NCBI RefSeq assembly: GCF_046719765.1
Contig: NZ_JABEBY010000009.1
Span: 1-64,000 of the forward strand
Origin: Halonotius sp046719765
GTDB lineage: Archaea > Halobacteriota > Halobacteria > Halobacteriales > Haloferacaceae
Direction: 5' to 3'
DNA length: 64,000 nucleotides
The notes beneath the pieces are model-generated. The model was not told the origin of the DNA, made no database searches, and saw nothing but the letters and a program-made list of their open reading frames with translations. A program made the translations under genes and the position numbers. Shown here one piece after another: positions 59,429 to 64,000 of this stretch; position 1 is the stretch's first letter, and every line of letters starts with the position of its first letter.

Positions 59429-61317
59429 TCGGCTGTCGCCAGGTTCTCGTCGACCTGCACCCGCCACAGATCGGCGTAGGCACCGTTTGTCGCCAGCAGG
59501 TCATCGTGGCTCCCCTGTTCGATGATCTCGCCGTCATCCATGACCACGATCCGGTCGGCATCCTGGATCGTCGACAGCCGGTGGGCGATCACGATCGCGG
59601 TGCGGTCGGCGATAAGTCGCGAGAGGCTGGCTTGGATGTGCTGTTCGGTTTCGGTGTCGACATCGCTGGTCGCCTCATCGAGGATGATGATCGCGGGATC
59701 GTTGAGGATCGCCCGCGCGATGGCAAGCCGCTGTCGCTGCCCGCCGGAGAGCTTCACGCCGCGTTCGCCGATCTCGGTGCGGTAGCCGTCCGGGAGATCC
59801 TGGATAAATCGATCGGCTTCGGCGGCATCGGCCGCCTCGACAACAGCGTCCGGAACCGACTCACCGTTCCGGAGCGCGGTCAGCGTCTCCCGATCCCCGT
59901 AGGCGATGTTTTCGGCAACCGTCCCGGAGAACAGATACGGCGATTGGCCGACGATGGCGATCCCCCGCCGGAGCGACTGGCGGGCATACTCTCTGACATC
60001 AACGTCATCGACACGAACGCTGCCGCTGTCAACATCGTAGAACCGGGGGACAAGTCTCGTCAGCGTCGACTTCCCGGCCCCGGTCTCGCCGGCCAGTCCG
60101 ATAGTTTCACCGCGCTCGATCGACAGCGACACGTCGGTGAGCACCGGCTCGCGGTCGTCGTAGCCGAAGGTTACGTCCTCGAAGTCGATAGCGCCGCGGA
60201 TGAACGCCGGGTCGTGTGGGTCGTCGGGATCGTCGATCATCGGGGCGTGGCCGAGCAGCCCGAAGACGCGTTCGGCACTCGATTTGGCCTGCTGGTATTT
60301 GTTGGCCGACCGGCCGATTCGTCGCATCGGCGAGTAGAGCCGCCGGAGATACAGGAAAAACAGCGCGAACGAGCCCGTCGACAACGCACCGGCGTCGCCG
60401 AGGAAGATGATATCCCGTCCGCCGACAAAGAGGATGGCGACAAAGGCGACACCGGTCATCAGCCGGAGGGCGGCGAAAAATCCGCGTCGGAGCCGGAGGG
60501 CGCGGATCTGCTCGTCGTGGTACTGCTCGCTCTGTGTGGCGACCCGCTCGTGTTCGAACTCATAGCGATCAAAGGATTTGATGATATCAACGCCGGCGAT
60601 GTTGTTTTCGAGGCGGCTGTTCAGCCGGGAGACGGTCTCCCGGATCGACTGGTAGCGCGGCTCGATCCACGTGAGAAACCCCGCGCTGGCGAGGCCGATC
60701 AGCGGCACCGGGAGCAGCGCGATCGCGGCAAGCTTCGGCGAGTAGCTCCACAGGATGATCGTGATCCCCGAAACGGTGGCGACAACGCGGATGAGTTGGC
60801 GGAACTCGGAGTTGAGGAACTGTTCGAGCCGGTTGATATCGCTGTTGAGCACCGACAGCATCGCGCCGGTCTGGTGGTTGACGAAAAAATCCATCGAGAG
60901 CCGCTGGAGGTGGTCGTAGGCGTCGTTACGGAGATCGCGCTGTACCTTCTGGGCGGTCGATTGGAGCAGATACCGCGAGGCAAACCGGGTGACCGATCTG
61001 ATGAGATACGCCACCGCCGCAATGACGACGAGTCGCCGGAGGAGTTCGAGCCGGGCGGCCTCGCCGACGATCGCCCCGGTCGGCAACAGCCCCACGTCGG
61101 TCAGCAAGCCGGGATCGGCCTCGCCGAGCACAACACGGTCGATGGTCGCCGCGACGATCAACGCCGGAACCAGTCGGGCAAACCGGGTGACGACCGCGGT
61201 CGTGACACCGACGAGCAGCCGCGGCCAGTACCGCAGCGCGTACGTGATGAGACTGACCATCGGGTGGCCGTCGACGGTGTCACGAATGTGCTCGAACCCC
61301 CCGTGGTCGTCGGCCAT
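59425..61317 (-). CDS. ABC exporter, fused membrane and ATPase domains
   Basis: The 630-residue half-transporter has six membrane helices in about 30-340 with the DFFVNHQTGAMLSVLNSDIN coupling stretch. The ATPase has Walker A LAGETGAGKSTLTRL (about 405), signature LSGGQRQRLAIARA (about 525) and Walker B IIILDEATSDVDTETE. Substrate unknown (lipid or drug). It overlaps tgtA by 4 bases, convergent. Confidence 0.95.
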   Translation of the reverse strand: MADDHGGFEHIRDTVDGHPMVSLITYALRYWPRLLVGVTTAVVTRFARLVPALIVAATIDRVVLGEADPGLLTDVGLLPTGAIVGEAARLELLRRLVVIAAVAYLIRSVTRFASRYLLQSTAQKVQRDLRNDAYDHLQRLSMDFFVNHQTGAMLSVLNSDINRLEQFLNSEFRQLIRVVATVSGITIILWSYSPKLAAIALLPVPLIGLASAGFLTWIEPRYQSIRETVSRLNSRLENNIAGVDIIKSFDRYEFEHERVATQSEQYHDEQIRALRLRRGFFAALRLMTGVAFVAILFVGGRDIIFLGDAGALSTGSFALFFLYLRRLYSPMRRIGRSANKYQQAKSSAERVFGLLGHAPMIDDPDDPHDPAFIRGAIDFEDVTFGYDDREPVLTDVSLSIERGETIGLAGETGAGKSTLTRLVPRFYDVDSGSVRVDDVDVREYARQSLRRGIAIVGQSPYLFSGTVAENIAYGDRETLTALRNGESVPDAVVEAADAAEADRFIQDLPDGYRTEIGERGVKLSGGQRQRLAIARAILNDPAIIILDEATSDVDTETEQHIQASLSRLIADRTAIVIAHRLSTIQDADRIVVMDDGEIIEQGSHDDLLATNGAYADLWRVQVDENLATAD

Positions 61318-61378
61318 GCGGTCGGTTGCGGCGCGGGCGGCCTAACGGTAACGCTCCGGGTGTGGTGGTTACACCCAG

Positions 61379-61837
61379 TCACTCGTTGGGAGACGCTTCC
61401 GGCATCCGGTCGGTGAAATCCCACGTGTACAGCCGGTTGGGGTCGATCCGGATTGTGACCTCGTCGCGCTCGGGTGACAACAGCCGGTCGGCGAGATCGG
61501 AGTCGGTGCCGCCGAGATATCGCTCCAACAGCTCCCGAAGCAACGCCTTCTCGGGGTCGGCCTCGACGGTGGCGGTTCCGTTGCCGCGAACCCCCTTGTA
61601 CGGCGGGTCGTTGGTCGATATCTCGAAGGCGACATGGTCGTCATCGGCGAGATAGTCGACCACATCGGCGTTCGCGCTGGTCGCACACCAGAAGGCATCG
61701 TCACGATACAAAAACCACAGCGAGAGCATCCACAGCGACTCGCCGTTGGCGTGACAGGAGAGCCGCAGCGGCACCGTCGCCGAATCGAGGAAGGCTTTGG
61801 TTTCGGCCTCGTTCCACGCGCCGGCAAGCCGATCCAT
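61379..61837 (-). CDS. Pyridoxamine 5'-phosphate oxidase family protein
   Basis: The 152-residue split-barrel flavoprotein has LSCHANGESLWMLSLWFLYR and VAFEISTNDPPYKGVRGNGT. It is different from 11463-11900 in the core motif but in the same fold. Likely binds FMN or F420. Role unknown. Confidence 0.88.
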   Translation of the reverse strand: MDRLAGAWNEAETKAFLDSATVPLRLSCHANGESLWMLSLWFLYRDDAFWCATSANADVVDYLADDDHVAFEISTNDPPYKGVRGNGTATVEADPEKALLRELLERYLGGTDSDLADRLLSPERDEVTIRIDPNRLYTWDFTDRMPEASPNE

Positions 61838-61939
61838 ACCGACCTATCGGGCGGCAGCGCGAAAAACGCTCGGCCCACGCGCTCAGTTTGGTCGATTCCA
61901 AAGGCAAGATAGTTGGCCGTCGGCGGCCGACGGGTGGCA

Positions 61940-63697
61940 ATGACCGACTACTTCGAAGTCCTCGACCGCGACGGGGCCGCCCGGATCGGCGAACTCCGGC
62001 TTGCCGAGCCGGTGACGACGCCGGCCCGCGTTGACGACGTGCTCGTCGACAGCGGGAGCCTGTGGAACGCCAACCGCGAGGTTCCCGACGGCGACGAGGC
62101 GTCGCTGACGATCCTGCCACACCGATCGCTACCGGCCGGTACCCGCGAGGAGGTACAGGACGCCTTCGGCACCGACCACGCTGACACCGATTTTCCAACG
62201 GCCGCTGTCGTCGCCAGCGAGAATCCCACCGAACAGGGAACTGACGCCTACATCCTCAGCGACGCCGCGGGGTTCGTCGGCCACGGCGAAGGGTTCAAAG
62301 ACGCGATCATCAGCGCGAAAGAGGCCCTGCCGGCCGACACCGCGCTCGTCCTCTCGGGCGTCGCCACGCCGCGAAACGTCGCCCTGCTTGCGTACGCCGG
62401 CGTCGACGGCGTCGACGCAAAGCTGGCGAAGGTCAAGGGCAGCCAAGGCAAGTACCTCACCAGCGACGACGAGGCATTTCTTGAGGATCTCGACGAACTC
62501 CCCTGTAGCTGTCCGGCCTGCCAGCAGCCCCGCGACGAGTTCGACCGCGAGGACTGCATCGACCACAACGTCGCCGCCCTCGACGCCGAACTCCGGCGCG
62601 TCCGCGAGCGGGTTCGCGCGGGTCGCCTGCGAGACTATATCGAAGGTCAGGCCCGCCACGACAACTGGCTGACCGCCGCGTTCCGCGAGTTCGACGACCA
62701 GTACAGCTATCTCGAAACCCGAACGCCCGTCTTCCGAACCAGCGAGATTTCGGCGGCGACGAGCGACACCCTGCGGCGCGTCGAGATCCAGCGGTTCGCC
62801 GAGCGCGTGACCACTCGCTATCGCAACCGCTTCGACAACCCCCTCGTGCTCGTCCCGTGTTCGGCCCGTAAACCCTACAGCGACTCCCAGAGCCACGGCC
62901 AGTTCCACGACGCCATCGGCTACCGCGGCCACACCGTCTCGATGACCTCGCCCATCGGCGTCGTTCCGCCGGAACTCGAACTCACCTACCCCGCCCAACA
63001 CTACGACTCGGTCGTCACGGGTCGGTGGTCAGAGGATGAAAAGGAGTTCGTCGCCAGCGTGCTCCGGCAGTATCTCCAGCGCAACGACTACCCCCGCGTC
63101 GTCGCCCACGTGCCTGACCACGGCTACCGGGATATCGTCGAACGCGTCGAAGCCGACAGCGACCTCGACTTCGAGTACACCGTCGAAGGCCATCCAACCG
63201 ATACCGACTCGCTGGCAAACCTCGCTGGCGCACTGGAGGGTGAACTCAAATTCTCGAAACGGGAACGCCAGCACAACACGATCAAAGCCATCGCCGACTA
63301 CCAGTTCGGCGAGGACGCTGGCGACGCACTGTTTGGCGATATCGAGATCCAAACGACCGGCCGCTACCCCAAACTCCAGATCCGCAACGGCGACGGCGAC
63401 CAGTTGGCGACGATGGTTCCGCAGTACGGCCTGCTGGCGATGACACTCGCCGGCGGTGACCGCTGGCTCGCAAGCGACGCGCCGACCAAGACGGTCGACA
63501 TCGAGGGCTTTGTGCCTCACGGCAGCGTGCTCGCCCCGGGCGTTGTCGACGCCAGCGACGACATCCGGCCGGGCGACGAGGTCGTCATCCAGGGATCGGC
63601 CGCCTTCGCTGTCGGTCGCGCGGAGATGAGCGGCCCGGAGGTGGTCGACTCGACCCGCGGCGTCGCCAGCACGGTGCGACACGTCCGTGAGCGATAG
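61940..63697 (+). CDS. arcS: Archaeosine synthase ArcS
   Basis: The 585-residue enzyme makes archaeosine precursor from preQ0-tRNA by adding an amine donor. A degenerate TGT-like part spans 1-250 with zinc Cys CSCPAC (about 193). LVLVPCSARKPYSDSQSHGQ (about 316) is the ArcS signature (PC-x3-KPY-x2-S-x2-H). The C-terminal PUA domain has VLAPGVVDASDDIRPGDEV. Start ATG 61940 excludes nine added residues. Confidence 0.95.
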   Translation: MTDYFEVLDRDGAARIGELRLAEPVTTPARVDDVLVDSGSLWNANREVPDGDEASLTILPHRSLPAGTREEVQDAFGTDHADTDFPTAAVVASENPTEQGTDAYILSDAAGFVGHGEGFKDAIISAKEALPADTALVLSGVATPRNVALLAYAGVDGVDAKLAKVKGSQGKYLTSDDEAFLEDLDELPCSCPACQQPRDEFDREDCIDHNVAALDAELRRVRERVRAGRLRDYIEGQARHDNWLTAAFREFDDQYSYLETRTPVFRTSEISAATSDTLRRVEIQRFAERVTTRYRNRFDNPLVLVPCSARKPYSDSQSHGQFHDAIGYRGHTVSMTSPIGVVPPELELTYPAQHYDSVVTGRWSEDEKEFVASVLRQYLQRNDYPRVVAHVPDHGYRDIVERVEADSDLDFEYTVEGHPTDTDSLANLAGALEGELKFSKRERQHNTIKAIADYQFGEDAGDALFGDIEIQTTGRYPKLQIRNGDGDQLATMVPQYGLLAMTLAGGDRWLASDAPTKTVDIEGFVPHGSVLAPGVVDASDDIRPGDEVVIQGSAAFAVGRAEMSGPEVVDSTRGVASTVRHVRER

Positions 63698-63711
63698 GGT
63701 CGACAAGTGGC

Positions 63712-64000
63712 TTATCCAGCCTCGCAGTCGTGTTCGATCAACGTCTGCCGGTACGGCTCATCGTACTCGCCGTCAACGGGGCTATCCTGGATCATCCGGT
63801 AGAGCGTGATCGACTCGGTGGGTTGGTCGTAGCGACTGGTCGCCTCTCGGCAGGCCCACTCAGCGTATCCCCGTCCGATGGCTCCGTCGTTGTCGCCGCT
63901 CACCGCGGACATGAACTTCCGTTCGCGGAACGATTCGTAGGTCGTCGCCGCATCCGGCGGGCGGTCGAATGAGGGGCTGTCGCCCAACGCCGCCACCGTC
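63712..64000 (-). CDS. Hypothetical protein, 5' end beyond the window
   Basis: The open frame continues past the window edge; the visible part has 95 codons and ends LIEHDCEAG. FRERKFMSAVSGDNDGAIGR, EWACREATSRYDQPTES and LYRMIQDSP look like a helical protein but match no family I know. A GTG at 63996 could be a start, but more likely the gene extends on. Convergent with arcS, 15 bases apart. Confidence 0.6.
   Translation of the reverse strand, partial: TVAALGDSPSFDRPPDAATTYESFRERKFMSAVSGDNDGAIGRGYAEWACREATSRYDQPTESITLYRMIQDSPVDGEYDEPYRQTLIEHDCEAG

Noticed and set aside
59506..61416. A 636-codon frame opposite the ABC exporter
   Set aside because: It is Asp/Arg-rich with no domain and antisense to a clear ABC protein with all motifs.
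1..64000. CRISPR arrays, riboswitches or a replication origin
   Set aside because: I saw no spaced identical repeats, no known riboswitch core, and no Orc1/Cdc6 gene with ORB-type repeats.

Overview
The window is a 64 kb piece of a haloarchaeal (class Halobacteria) chromosome. The signs are strongly acidic Asp/Glu/Ala-rich proteins, high GC third positions, archaeal ribosomal proteins in the S10/spc order, PAN, the RFC large subunit, archaeosine genes, and many genes with a TATA-like box about 25 bases before the start codon (leaderless transcripts). I do not name a genus.

Layout. 0.1-1.56 kb: an IS1341-type element (AbrB-like ORF plus TnpB) with matching palindromic ends. 1.6-19.6 kb: housekeeping genes, mostly on the minus strand (malic enzyme, PAS histidine kinase, heme A synthase homologue, RfcL, LMF1-like protein, arginine decarboxylase, PAN, PepF, TruA). 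19.7-20.15 kb: RNase P RNA with its own promoter and a duplicated hairpin. 20.2-30.3 kb: AMMECR1, NAPRTase, an Hvo_1808-like surface protein, an Idi homologue, a two-gene regulator/TumE-like cassette, an Lrp regulator facing carA, thrB and pdxS. 30.4-31.3 kb: a vapBC patch bounded by copies of the secY 3' end. 31.4-46.1 kb: one long co-oriented ribosomal operon from a SPOUT methyltransferase through uL3 to secY, with the RNase P protein Rnp1 inside. 46.2-50.2 kb: an accessory stretch with an alcohol dehydrogenase, tRNA-Gly(GCC) with a repeated 3' end, a second vapBC, and an overlapping pair of small unknown genes. 50.3-64 kb: Mch, a PhoU/TrkA_C protein, a GTPBP1-like GTPase, a J-domain protein, PyrF, a stress protein, a NUDIX enzyme, the second regulator/TumE-like cassette, and both archaeosine genes (tgtA, arcS) around an ABC exporter.

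The most interesting signal is a pair of matching two-gene cassettes (24.36-25.39 kb and 56.82-57.89 kb). Each has a 187-residue winged-helix-like protein translationally coupled to a His/Asp-rich protein resembling TumE toxins, and each has a long inverted repeat over its promoter. Functions come from reading the translations by eye; no database search was run.
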